This document shows, piece after piece, positions 27,440 to 36,174 of a stretch of 64,000 bases of DNA. Every line of letters starts with the position of its first letter. Within the stretch, counting starts at the first letter, position 1. Made by a program: the position numbers and the translations under genes. The notes below the pieces were generated by a model. The model was not told the DNA's origin and did not search any database. It saw nothing but the letters and a program-made list of their open reading frames with translations. Location: the NCBI GenBank assembly GCA_964545715.1, contig CAZJHX010000001.1:1-64000 (forward strand). Direction: 5' to 3'. The stretch comes from CAZJHX01 sp964545715 (lineage in GTDB: Bacteria; Myxococcota_A; UBA9042; GCA-2863065).

Positions 27440-28545
27440 GCACCGTCGCGGACCTGATCCGCATCGCAACAAAGCGCGTCGGCTCCGCCGGCCTGCCGTC
27501 CGCGCAGCTGGCGGTGGCGCGCAACGGTGTGGTCGAGGCGTTCGAGACCTTCGGCGCCGGGCACGACTCGGCGCAGCCTCCGCTGTACTCGGCGTTCTCC
27601 ACAACCAAGGCGCTCGTATCGTCGGCGGTCTGGCTGCTGCTGCAGGACGAGCTGCTGCGGCTGGACGAGCGCGCCTGCGATCTGGTCCCGGGCTTTGGCA
27701 AGGACGCCGTGCTGGTCGAGCACCTGCTCACCCACACCGCCGGCTTTCCGCAGGCGGCCATGCCCCCCGAGCTGTGGGCGGATCCGGACGCGCGGCGCGC
27801 CCACATGGGGGCGTGGGAGCTGCAGTGGGACCCGGGCAGCCGCTTCGTCTACCACGCGACCAGCACGATGTGGGTGCTGGCGGAGATCATCGAGGTGCGC
27901 GCCGGGGTCGACTTCCGCGAGTTCATCCGCGCGCGGATTATCCAGCCGCTGGGGCTCACCGACCTGCACCTGGGGCCCTCCGCGCCGGTGACGGACCGCG
28001 TGGCGCCTGTCGAGCACGTGGGCCGTCCGCTGCCCGGCTGGGTGCTGCGCATGCTCGGCGTAAACCTGGCCGACGTCTCCGGCGAGGCCTATTTCGAGAC
28101 GTACAACCAGCCGGCCGTGCGCCGCGTCGGCGTACCCAGCTCGGGTGTGGTGACAACGGCCGCGGATCTCACGCTCTTCTACCAGGCCCTGCTGACCGGG
28201 TGTGCGCCGGACGGTCGCGTGATCTGGGCGCCAGAGACGCTGGCGTCGGCGCTCGAGGTCCGCACCGGCGATCTCGTGGACCCGATGACCGGCAAGCAGG
28301 CCAACCGCGCGCTGGGCGTTGTCGTGGCCGGCGGCCGTGATCGTATGTATCGCGGCTTTGGCAAGACCTGCTCTGCACGTGCCTTCGGGCATCCGGGCGC
28401 CGGTGGGCAGGTCGCCTGGGCGGACCCGGAGACCGGCCTCTCGTTCGTCTTTCTGACCAGCGGCTTCGATCGCAACACGGTGCGGCTCGGCCTGCGCATG
28501 GGCGCGCTCTCTAAGTGCGCCGCGTCCGTCCCAGGAGGACCCTGA
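27436..28545 (+). CDS. Beta-lactamase-fold serine hydrolase
   Basis: 369 residues; the GTG start overlaps the preceding stop (GTGA). Class C beta-lactamase/esterase fold: nucleophile motif STTK (Ser-x-x-Lys, residue ~55), Tyr in FVYHATS (~residue 140), and a late GHPGAGGQVAWAD segment in place of the KTG box. There is no signal peptide, so cytoplasmic. Members in lipid operons act as esterases or lipases. In this operon a role in ester turnover or acyl transfer is inferred; substrate unknown. Confidence 0.87.
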   Translation: MSTVADLIRIATKRVGSAGLPSAQLAVARNGVVEAFETFGAGHDSAQPPLYSAFSTTKALVSSAVWLLLQDELLRLDERACDLVPGFGKDAVLVEHLLTHTAGFPQAAMPPELWADPDARRAHMGAWELQWDPGSRFVYHATSTMWVLAEIIEVRAGVDFREFIRARIIQPLGLTDLHLGPSAPVTDRVAPVEHVGRPLPGWVLRMLGVNLADVSGEAYFETYNQPAVRRVGVPSSGVVTTAADLTLFYQALLTGCAPDGRVIWAPETLASALEVRTGDLVDPMTGKQANRALGVVVAGGRDRMYRGFGKTCSARAFGHPGAGGQVAWADPETGLSFVFLTSGFDRNTVRLGLRMGALSKCAASVPGGP

Positions 28546-28546
28546 A

Positions 28547-29419
28547 ATGATCGTAGACGCATGGGCACGCGAGACCGAGCGGCGCGTCGAGGGCGCAACG
28601 CTGCAGCACGACCCCGACTTCATCCAGCGGCTGGTTCCGCTCATGGAGCGGTTTTCGCGGTACTTCGACTCTGAGGTCCGCGGCTTTGAGCACGTCCCGG
28701 AGCACGGGCCGATGCTGCTGGTCGGCAACCACTCGGGCGGTGCGCTGACCCCGGATACGTCTGCCTTTCTGGCGCGCTGGTATCGCGAGAGGGGCTGCGA
28801 TGAGCCGCTGGTCGGCCTGGCCTTTGACGCGGCCTTCAGCATCCCGGGTTTTCGGACGATCCTGCGCCGCCTGGGATTGGTGCCGGCCAGCCCAAAGAAC
28901 GCCGGCAGAGTGCTGGAAGAGGGCCGCTCCCTCTTTGTGTATCCGGGCGGCGCGCACGAGGTCTTTCGGCCCTGGGGCGATCGCAACCGCATCGACTTTG
29001 CCGGGCACATGGGCTTTGTGCGGCTGGCGCTGCGCCACGGCGTGCCGGTCGTGCCGGTGGTCGGGCACGGCGGTCAGGAGACGATCATCGTGTTGACCCG
29101 CGGCGAGCGGCTGGGCAAGGCCATGGGGCTGGACCGCGTTCGCCTGCGCGCGGTTCCGTTTCTGCTCAAGCCGCCGTGGGGGCTGGCGCCTGCCGGCATC
29201 CCCGGCATTCCGCTGCCCGCCAAGATCACGGTGCAGATCACGCCCCCGTTCGACTGGTCCGCCTACGGCCCGGAAGCGGCCGACGATCCCGCGATCGTGC
29301 AGCGCTGCTACGACGAGATCACGGCCTCCATGCAGACCACGCTGGATCGGCTGGCCGCGGAGAACCCGAGACCGCTGCTGACCCGTATGCGGCAACTGCT
29401 GGGTGTCCCAGGCCGATGA
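28547..29419 (+). CDS. PlsC/DGAT2-like acyltransferase
   Basis: 290 residues, 1 bp after the upstream gene. Glycerolipid acyltransferase motifs: GNHSGGALTPD in the position of the NHxxxxD catalytic block (His kept, Asp shifted) and YPGGAHEVFRPWGDR, the PGGxxE block typical of the DGAT2/monoacylglycerol acyltransferase side of the family. A further hydrophobic VPVVPVVGHGG follows. It most likely transfers an acyl group from acyl-CoA to a glycerolipid or alcohol. Fits a storage-lipid pathway with the neighbouring genes. Confidence 0.87.
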   Translation: MIVDAWARETERRVEGATLQHDPDFIQRLVPLMERFSRYFDSEVRGFEHVPEHGPMLLVGNHSGGALTPDTSAFLARWYRERGCDEPLVGLAFDAAFSIPGFRTILRRLGLVPASPKNAGRVLEEGRSLFVYPGGAHEVFRPWGDRNRIDFAGHMGFVRLALRHGVPVVPVVGHGGQETIIVLTRGERLGKAMGLDRVRLRAVPFLLKPPWGLAPAGIPGIPLPAKITVQITPPFDWSAYGPEAADDPAIVQRCYDEITASMQTTLDRLAAENPRPLLTRMRQLLGVPGR

Positions 29420-30543
29420 GCGGCCCGAACACCAGCCTCGTCGCGCATGACCCGGGTACAGGTCGCTCCCGCCTGGGTGGGGCGCTGGTGCGTCGCGCCG
29501 CCGCGATGGTGGACGTCACGCTGCTGCATATGATGATGACGCGCGACCGGCTGCCGCACCTGTCCGACTACGAGCGTCTGCGCGCCGAGGTGGCCGGCAT
29601 GCTGGCGCACCTGGAGAAGGGCGGTCATCTGGATGGCCCCGCCACGTTTCACCCCGCCCCGTCCGCGCCCGCCACGCTGCGGGTTCGCCGGGGCTGGATG
29701 CCGGGACTGCGCTATGAGCAGGTGTCCTTTGACAGCGGGTTTGAGGCGGACGCGCCCGCCGACGTGGCCGCCCGCTGGTGGGGACGTCGCGAGAATCGGA
29801 CCGCACGCGCCGCCATGCTGCAGCACGACTGCGACGAGCCCCGCCCCTGGCTGATCTGCCTGCACGGTCTGGGGACCGGCAGCCCGTGGCTGGACCTGCC
29901 GGCGTTTCGCGCTCCGCAGCTGCACAAACAGCTGGGGTTGAACCTGCTGCTGCCGATGTTGCCGCTGCACGACGCCCGGCGGGCCAGGGGCATGCACCGG
30001 GCCGCGATGATGTCGTTTGAGCTGGTGGACACCGTGCTGGCGCTGGCGCAGGCGGTCTGGGATACGCGTCGCCTGATCGCGTGGCTGCGGGCTCAAGGCG
30101 CGCAGCAGATCGGCTTGTATGGGCTATCGATCGGCGCCTATGTGGGCAGCCTGGTGGCGGCGCTGGAGCCGGTCGATCTGTTGATGGGCGGCATCCCGGT
30201 CTCCGACATCCCGTCCCTGTTTGCATGGCACACGCCGCCGGCCGTGCTGGTGGAGTCCAATGGGCTGCAGCCACCCGAGCGCGACGTGCAGCGGCTGTTT
30301 GAGGTGGTCTCCCCGCTGCACCTGACGCCGAAGCGCCCGCGGCTGGGCACGCACCTGTTTGCGGGGGTGGCGGATCGCGTGACACCGCCGGCGCAGGCCC
30401 AGCGGCTGTGGGAGGCGTGGGGCCGGCCGCCCATGCACTGGTTCGAGGGCGGTCACGCCAGCTTCTTCTGGTCCAAGAGCTGCGACCGCTTTGTCGACAG
30501 CGTGCTCACGGACGCCGGATGGGCGGTGGAGGGCGGGCCTTGA
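29416..30543 (+). CDS. Alpha/beta hydrolase
   Basis: 375 residues from the ATG at 29416, which overlaps the previous stop (ATGA); the longer open frame upstream lies in the previous gene. Catalytic triad in order: nucleophile elbow GLYGLSIGAY (~Ser236), Asp in GVADRVTPP and His in EGGHASFF. The oxyanion segment LICLHGLGTGSP precedes. No signal peptide. Homologous genes sit beside wax ester synthases in actinobacteria and Myxococcota; lipase or thioesterase activity is inferred. Confidence 0.87.
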   Translation: MSGPNTSLVAHDPGTGRSRLGGALVRRAAAMVDVTLLHMMMTRDRLPHLSDYERLRAEVAGMLAHLEKGGHLDGPATFHPAPSAPATLRVRRGWMPGLRYEQVSFDSGFEADAPADVAARWWGRRENRTARAAMLQHDCDEPRPWLICLHGLGTGSPWLDLPAFRAPQLHKQLGLNLLLPMLPLHDARRARGMHRAAMMSFELVDTVLALAQAVWDTRRLIAWLRAQGAQQIGLYGLSIGAYVGSLVAALEPVDLLMGGIPVSDIPSLFAWHTPPAVLVESNGLQPPERDVQRLFEVVSPLHLTPKRPRLGTHLFAGVADRVTPPAQAQRLWEAWGRPPMHWFEGGHASFFWSKSCDRFVDSVLTDAGWAVEGGP

Positions 30544-31937
30544 AGCGCCTGGCCGGCATCGACGCCAACTTCCTGTATTCGGAGTCGCCGACGGTTCCGA
30601 TGCACACGCTCAAGGTCGTGATCCTGGACTTGCCGCCGCTGCCCGGGGTCGCCCTGTTCGAGTACTTCAAACGCGGTGTGGAGCGGCGGCTGCATCTGCT
30701 GCCGGGGTATCGGCGCCGTGTCGTCACCGTGCCGCTGGGGCTGCACCACCCGGTGTGGGTGGAGGATCCGGACTTTGAGCTGGACCGGCATCTGCATCAC
30801 CGGACGATCGCGGCGCCGGGCGGTCGTCGCCAGCTGGAGGCCGCCATCGCCCAGCTTGCCGCCACCCCGCTGCGGCGTGATCGGCCGCTGTGGGAGCTGT
30901 GGATGCTGGACGGGTTGGCCGAGGGCGGGATCGCGGTTGTCACTAAGCTGCATCACGCGGTTGCGGACGGCGGCTCCGCGCTGCGGATGCTTACCGACGT
31001 GACCGCGGAGCTGGCCGATGCCGCCGAGCCCGACGCGGGGTCTCGCTGGACGCCCGAGCCCATGCCCACGCGGCGCCGCCTGGTGCGCGATGCGCTGGCG
31101 GAGCAGCCGAGACGGGCGCGCCGGCTCGCGGCGCTGATGCGGGACACGGCGCACTGGACGGCTGAGTTGAGCCGTCGGCGAAAGGCGGAGGGCCGGCGGG
31201 TCAAGAACCCGTTTACGGCGCCGCGGACGGTGTTCAACTGCACGCTGCCTGCCGGTCGGACCTTTGCCACCACGCGCCTGCCGCTGGAGCCGGTGAAGGC
31301 GATCAAGCGGGCGCTGAAGGTGTCGGTAAACGACGTTGTCATGGCGCTGGCGGGCGGGGCGACGCTGCGCTACCTGCGCCGGGTGGGGCCGCTGCCGGAT
31401 CAGCCGCTGATCGCCAGCGTGCCGGTCAGCGTGGGGGCGTCGCTGCCGACGGGCGAGACACCGGCCAACGCGCTGTCCAACATGCTGGCGCCGCTGTTTA
31501 CCCAGATCGCGGATCCCATCGACCGCGTGCGCGCCATTCACGCGGACGTGCGCAAGCGGCTCGCGGCGCAGACGGTGCGCGGCGGAGCGGGGATGCGCGA
31601 CTGGGCCGAGTACACGCCGGGACGGACCTTTGGCAGCGCGCTGCGCCTGTACGAGCGCTTTCGCATGGCGGATGTGCACCGGCCGCCGGTGAACTTGATC
31701 GTGTCCAACGTGCGGGGTCCCGAGAAGCGCCTGTTTGCCGCGGGCGCGGGGCTGCGCGATCTCTACTCCGTCGGACCGATCCTGAACGGGCTCGGCTTGA
31801 ACCTGACGACCTGGAGTTATGACGGTCATCTGGGGTTTGCCGCCCTGTCTCACGATCGGCTGCCGTTGCCGCTTTACCATCTGACCGACGCGCTGCACGA
31901 GGCGTTGGACGAGCTGTTGGCGCGCGCAGTGGTTTAA
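30540..31937 (+). CDS. Wax ester synthase / acyl-CoA:diacylglycerol acyltransferase (WS/DGAT)
   Basis: 465 residues from the TTG at 30540, which overlaps the previous stop (TTGA) and starts at the family's usual N-terminus (LAGIDANFLYSES). All WS/DGAT landmarks are present: DRPLWELWMLDGL, catalytic LHHAVADGGSALRML (~residues 137-151), VNDVVMALAGGATLRYL and the late NVRGPEKRLFAAG. The family condenses acyl-CoA with fatty alcohols or diacylglycerol to make wax esters or triacylglycerol at the inner membrane. Last gene of the operon. Confidence 0.93.
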   Translation: MKRLAGIDANFLYSESPTVPMHTLKVVILDLPPLPGVALFEYFKRGVERRLHLLPGYRRRVVTVPLGLHHPVWVEDPDFELDRHLHHRTIAAPGGRRQLEAAIAQLAATPLRRDRPLWELWMLDGLAEGGIAVVTKLHHAVADGGSALRMLTDVTAELADAAEPDAGSRWTPEPMPTRRRLVRDALAEQPRRARRLAALMRDTAHWTAELSRRRKAEGRRVKNPFTAPRTVFNCTLPAGRTFATTRLPLEPVKAIKRALKVSVNDVVMALAGGATLRYLRRVGPLPDQPLIASVPVSVGASLPTGETPANALSNMLAPLFTQIADPIDRVRAIHADVRKRLAAQTVRGGAGMRDWAEYTPGRTFGSALRLYERFRMADVHRPPVNLIVSNVRGPEKRLFAAGAGLRDLYSVGPILNGLGLNLTTWSYDGHLGFAALSHDRLPLPLYHLTDALHEALDELLARAVV

Positions 31938-32342
31938 GCCCGGCTCGTCGTCGCCGCATCGCCGCTGGTGCCAACAAAGGGCCGGCGCCGGCTGCTGAAT
32001 GTCCGGTATGGACACACTGAGACTCCTGACCGTACCTCTGGTCGCATTTCTCGGGATCACCACCGCAGCGGCCAAGCCGCCCGCCGACCCGTGCGTCTCG
32101 TTGCCTTACCCCCATGCGACCAGCCCGACCACCCCCAGCATCATCAGCATCGCGGCATGATGTTGAGATCGTCCGCGTCGCCGGGCCTGTCCGAGCATGG
32201 CGGCATTCTACCACGCAAGGCGACCACCAAGATCTGACCTTCCCCTGAGTTAACGGGCAGTTTTGCCAGGCTGCTCGAGCAACCTCGCATTGACCATGTG
32301 TGGTGGTAGATCAGCTTGGATTAGAACGAGTCTCAGCTGGCC
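31938..32342. other. Intergenic region after the lipid operon
   Basis: 405 bp. No homologue-level gene. Two tiny frames are worth noting. On the plus strand 32008-32160 encodes 50 residues starting with a signal-like MDTLRLLTVPLVAFLGITTA. On the minus strand 32198-32106 encodes 30 residues with an Arg-rich start and a hydrophobic end (MLMMLGVVGLVAWG), as in small membrane proteins. They overlap, so at most one is real; neither has a good ribosome binding site. Confidence 0.4.
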
Positions 32343-32756
32343 GTGGAGGCTGGGGGTCGCTCTTGTCGCGGGCGGGACAGGGTTTTGAGGAGGGACACGA
32401 TCCTGTCGCGGACCCACCTGCCGGCCCTTCCCGATGGCGTGGCAGGCGCTGCGTTGCACCACGTCTTCGACGACCCGGACATCGACGAGATCCAGGCGTC
32501 GGACTTGCTCGGTGATTACCCGGCGGTCCAGTACGTCCCTCCCGACGGCGACTTCCATCTGGATATCCTCACGCGACTCGGCGAGGCGTTCACGTTCGAC
32601 GACCTGGAGGCCATGCGTATCGACCTCGATGGCCTGGAGGTGTCAGTGGTCACGCCGCGCACCCTGTACACTATGAAGAAGGACACCGTGCGCCCGCGCG
32701 ACCGCCTCGACGCGGCCGCGCTGCGAGAGCGCTTTGACATCGAGGACGACGACTGA
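32343..32756 (+). pseudogene. 5'-truncated nucleotidyltransferase (MNT/AbiEii-like)
   Basis: 137-residue frame. From HHVFDDPDIDEIQASDLLGD to TPRTLYTMKKDTVRPRDRLD it reads like the C-terminal half of a small nucleotidyltransferase. The N-terminal half, which should carry the Gly-Gly...Asp-x-Asp active site, is absent: the first ~30 residues are Arg-rich and unrelated. I read it as a truncated remnant that is still open. It is followed with a one-base overlap (TGATG) by a small partner gene. Confidence 0.5.
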
Positions 32757-33004
32757 TGCCCGTCACAAAGTACCGCAGCGTGGACGAGATGCCGGATGAG
32801 CGGTGGCGCGAGCCGGGTTCGCCGGCCCATATCGCGGCGATGAAGTCCTTGTGGTCATTCTCCGCACAGGCGTTTCCGCGTTGCTTCCCGGCCGGCGTCT
32901 ACCGCCATCGATCGCGCGACGACGCCGATGCGCAGGGTCGACGCTGGGAGGATGCAGATTTTGAGGCGCTGTGGCGGAAGCGCGGCGGCCGTCCGGACCG
33001 TTAG
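32756..33004 (+). CDS. Small cassette protein, MPVTKYRS family
   Basis: 82 residues starting MPVTKYRSVDEMPDERW and ending in a basic tail. Small proteins with this opening occur next to nucleotidyltransferases in many bacterial genomes, and here the ATG overlaps the stop of the truncated nucleotidyltransferase. The function is unknown to me; a toxin-antitoxin-like role is inferred from the pairing. Confidence 0.65.
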   Translation: MPVTKYRSVDEMPDERWREPGSPAHIAAMKSLWSFSAQAFPRCFPAGVYRHRSRDDADAQGRRWEDADFEALWRKRGGRPDR

Positions 33005-33235
33005 CGAGGCTTTCGCCCTCGTCGGAGAGAATCACGCCGACAAGCAGAAATCGTGTCTTTCGATCGGTCGGGGGCATTCTCGTCGCCATCGTCCGTTTGA
33101 GTGGCGCGACCTTGTCAGATGGTCGATCGAGTTGAATACACCGCTGCGCGCACTGATGTTTGAGAAGCGCGGGTCGGATCCGTATGGTTCAAAGTGCGTG
33201 TGGGGCGCTGCTGATGACTTGGGGGGTAGTCCCAC

Positions 33236-34432
33236 ATGTACAGCACGCCACGCCTCGCGCTGCTCGCGCTCACGCTTCTATTAACAAGTTGTACGGTCCG
33301 CACGGAGTCGGCCGAGGTCGCTGACCGGCAGGGGACGCCGAGCGCGGCTGGGCCCGACGATGGGTCGTCCGCCGACCTCACACTGCCGCAGTATCGCTTT
33401 GACGGGCAGCTCGCCGACAGCGCCGTGCGCGCTGAGCTGTGTAATGGGCAGGACGACGACGGCAACGGCCAGGTGGACGACGGCGACCTGACGCTGGTGT
33501 GCGCCACGGCGTGTGGGCTTGGGATCCGGCGGTGTCTGGAGGGCGCGTGGTCCGAGTGCGACGCGCCTGCGCCGACACGTGAGGTGTGTAACGGCTGGGA
33601 CGACGACTGCGACGGCCTGACCGACGAGGACAGCAGCCCGGAGGTGTGCAATGGGCTGGACGACGACTGCGACGGGGACGTGGATGAGTCGCTGATGGTC
33701 GGGTGTCTCTCCGGCTGTGCGACCGGAACCCGGTACTGCATGAGTGGGGAGTGGAGCGCCTGTGTGGGGCCCAAGGCGCCGGCGGAGATCTGCAATGACC
33801 TGGACGACGACTGCGACGGCGAGATCGACGAGGGCCTGAGCATGCCGTGCGCGACCACCTGCGGGATGGGCAAGGAGACGTGTAGCGCGGGTGTGTGGGG
33901 CGGCTGTGACGCGCCGCAACCGGAGCCCGAGGTGTGCAACGGGCTGGACGACAACTGCGACCTGTGGATCGACGAGGGCACCGACGAGACGTGTAGCACC
34001 GCGTGCGGACCGGGGCTGCGCAAGTGCGTGGGCGGTGAGCTGGCCGAGTGTGACGCGCCGCTGCCGCAGCCTGAGCTCTGCAATGGCTGGGACGACGACT
34101 GCGACGGCGAGGTGGACGAGGGCACAGCGGTTGCGTGTGAGGGCGTGTGCGGTCCCGGGATGCGCCTGTGCGTCGACGGTGTGTTTGCCGATTGCAATGC
34201 GCCACAGCCGCAGGTCGAGGTGTGCAACGGGCTGGACGATGACTGCGATCTGCTGGTGGACGAGGGCGTGTACGAGTCGTGCAGCTCGGACTGCGAGGAT
34301 GGGGTGCGCCTGTGTGTGGACGGCGCGTTCGGGGGCTGTAGCGCCGCGCTGCCCGAGCCCGAGGTGTGCAACGGGCTGGACGACGACTGCGACGGCGCGA
34401 CGGACGAGGGGACCGACCAGGCTTGCCCTTGA
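33236..34432 (+). CDS. MopE-repeat lipoprotein, 5' part of a broken gene
   Basis: 398 residues. Lipobox LLTSC, a short linker, then eight acidic Cys motifs of the form EVCNGLDDDCDG-x-x-DEG, each followed by a CxxxCGxGxxxC...DGxxxxC unit of ~40-45 residues. The MopE-type motif is linked to metal/calcium binding. The reading frame stops at a TGA right after the eighth motif (GTDQACP), although the repeat pattern and the frame resume 16 bases later in the 34448 entry. The two parts are almost certainly one ~740-residue gene. Confidence 0.8.
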   Translation: MYSTPRLALLALTLLLTSCTVRTESAEVADRQGTPSAAGPDDGSSADLTLPQYRFDGQLADSAVRAELCNGQDDDGNGQVDDGDLTLVCATACGLGIRRCLEGAWSECDAPAPTREVCNGWDDDCDGLTDEDSSPEVCNGLDDDCDGDVDESLMVGCLSGCATGTRYCMSGEWSACVGPKAPAEICNDLDDDCDGEIDEGLSMPCATTCGMGKETCSAGVWGGCDAPQPEPEVCNGLDDNCDLWIDEGTDETCSTACGPGLRKCVGGELAECDAPLPQPELCNGWDDDCDGEVDEGTAVACEGVCGPGMRLCVDGVFADCNAPQPQVEVCNGLDDDCDLLVDEGVYESCSSDCEDGVRLCVDGAFGGCSAALPEPEVCNGLDDDCDGATDEGTDQACP

Positions 34433-34447
34433 TGTGTGTGGTGAGAG

Positions 34448-35458
34448 GTGTATCGAATGTGCTTCGACGGTGCGGTTGGGGAGTGCTACGCGAAGGTGCC
34501 GCAGTCGGAGTTGTGCAACGGGCTGGACGACGACTGCGATTTCCAGGTGGACGAGGGCACCGAAGCAGCGTGTGAGACCCAGTGCGGGCAGGGCTGGATG
34601 CTGTGCGTGGACGGTAAATATGCGCCGTGTGACGCGCCCGGGCCCGAGGTGGAGATCTGCAACGGGGTGGACGACGACTGCGACTCCAAGACCGACGAGA
34701 ATCTGTTTCAGGACTGCTTCACGCCCTGCGGTTCGGGCTGGGAGAAGTGCCAGGCAGGGGAGTGGGTCGGGTGCACCGCACCGACGACGGATCCGGGTGG
34801 CTGCGACGTGGACTGCGACGGCATGGTGGACGAGGACTGCTGTGAGCTTGGCGAGGTGCAGGGCCTGGAGGAGTGTCCCGATGAGCCGGTCGACATCGTC
34901 TGGGTGCTGGATAAGAGCATCTCCATGTGGTTCTCCGACCCGATGAACATCAAAGAGCAGGGGCTGCTGCAGCTGATCCCGATGATGGGGTCGGCCGATC
35001 GGGCGGCAGTGGTCCTCTTCGGCAGCTGGGCCTACAAGATGGGGCCGCTGACCAACAACAAGGCGTTGCTGACGTCGCAGGTCTTCAAGGCGATGAACAC
35101 GGGGACGCTGGGCGGCACGAATATCGAGAAGGCCCTGAAGGTGGCGGAGAAGGTCTTTGACGACCCGGACCGCAAGCGCGTGGTGTGGCTGCTGACCGAC
35201 GGCGTGTGCGCGCCGAACCCGATGTGGATGGCGAACAAGCTGAAGGCTTCGGGGGTGAGCATCGTGACGATCGGGCTCGGCTCTCAGCCGGATATGTGGC
35301 TGCTGACGAAGATGGCGACAGACGGCGCGTTTTCGATCAAGAGCGCGGCGGAGATCCCGGCGCTGTACACAAAGACGTGGGCCAAGCTGGTGTACGAGAC
35401 GTGGCTGGAGTGCGGCCCGGACGGCTGGGTCGAAAAGCAGGGCGATTGCGGAGACTGA
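34448..35458 (+). CDS. MopE repeats plus von Willebrand A domain, 3' part of a broken gene
   Basis: 336 residues in the same frame as the 33236 part. It opens in mid-repeat (MCFDGAVGEC), has two more CNGLDDDCD motifs and a degenerate third, then a von Willebrand factor A domain: MIDAS sequence DKSIS after VDIVWVL, Thr in GGTN and Asp in WLLTDG. The vWA domain binds ligands through a metal and is used in surface adhesion. Translation on its own would need the GTG at 34448 or ATG at 34457 and would give a protein without an export signal, so it is probably not functional alone. Confidence 0.75.
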   Translation: MYRMCFDGAVGECYAKVPQSELCNGLDDDCDFQVDEGTEAACETQCGQGWMLCVDGKYAPCDAPGPEVEICNGVDDDCDSKTDENLFQDCFTPCGSGWEKCQAGEWVGCTAPTTDPGGCDVDCDGMVDEDCCELGEVQGLEECPDEPVDIVWVLDKSISMWFSDPMNIKEQGLLQLIPMMGSADRAAVVLFGSWAYKMGPLTNNKALLTSQVFKAMNTGTLGGTNIEKALKVAEKVFDDPDRKRVVWLLTDGVCAPNPMWMANKLKASGVSIVTIGLGSQPDMWLLTKMATDGAFSIKSAAEIPALYTKTWAKLVYETWLECGPDGWVEKQGDCGD

Positions 35459-35462
35459 GGCG

Positions 35463-36065
35463 TCAGCGGCCGAGCGCGCGCTCTACACCCTGGACGAAGC
35501 CCGGTGTCCCGGGGCGGCCGTTGAAGACGATCTGACCCGCCGGATTGGTCACGAGGGTGGTGAACGTGGTGATGCCCAGCGGAGTGACGACCGCCGAGCC
35601 GGTGCGGTCCATCACCAGGTTCTTTTCGACGCCGTACCGGGAGGCCCAGGAGGTGGTTGCCCTGCCGTAGGCCACGTTGACGACCGGCCAGCTGTCGACG
35701 CGGCCGGCGCGCGCGAGGTCACGCCAGGCTTCAAACGCCGGCATGCAGTCGTGACAGGCCTGCAGCCAGACGTTCATGACGATGTTGCCCTGGGGCAGGT
35801 CCAGTCCGGAGAGCAGGTCGCCCGCTGTGGTTCCGCGTGGCGCTGCAGGCCGTACGGTGGCGGGTGTGTCGGCCTGGGGTTGCGCGTCTGTGGTCGGCTG
35901 CACCGGGTCGGGCAGCGGCGGTGGGCTGGGAAAGGAGACGCCGCCGAGATTGGCCTTGGGTGCGTCCTCCGCCGGTTTTTTGTCCTCGTTGCGATCGAAG
36001 ATGACGGCGGCGGCGACGGCCAGCACGGTGATGAAGACCAGTATGTTGCCGATGTCTCGTCGCAT
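35463..36065 (-). CDS. Membrane-anchored thioredoxin-like protein
   Basis: 200 residues from the ATG at 36065 (GGAG 6 nt upstream); the open frame upstream overlaps the next gene's promoter and is disregarded. One N-terminal membrane helix (NILVFITVLAVAAAVIF), a Pro/Asp/Gln-rich periplasmic linker (~30-80), then a thioredoxin fold with the active-site motif ACHDCMPAF and the cis-Pro region VTPLG. The Cys-His-Asp-Cys site suggests a periplasmic disulfide oxidoreductase of the TlpA/ResA type, useful in a cell exporting so many Cys-rich proteins. The 3' end faces the vWA gene. Confidence 0.83.
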   Translation of the reverse strand: MRRDIGNILVFITVLAVAAAVIFDRNEDKKPAEDAPKANLGGVSFPSPPPLPDPVQPTTDAQPQADTPATVRPAAPRGTTAGDLLSGLDLPQGNIVMNVWLQACHDCMPAFEAWRDLARAGRVDSWPVVNVAYGRATTSWASRYGVEKNLVMDRTGSAVVTPLGITTFTTLVTNPAGQIVFNGRPGTPGFVQGVERALGR

Positions 36066-36174
36066 TTTGTTCTCCAGCCGTACTGAGAAAGCGTAACAGC
36101 AATGCCCCACGAACAGCCATGGGCGTTCGATCGGACTACTATCGCGGCGCGGGCGGGTGTATGCTGTGCTCGCC

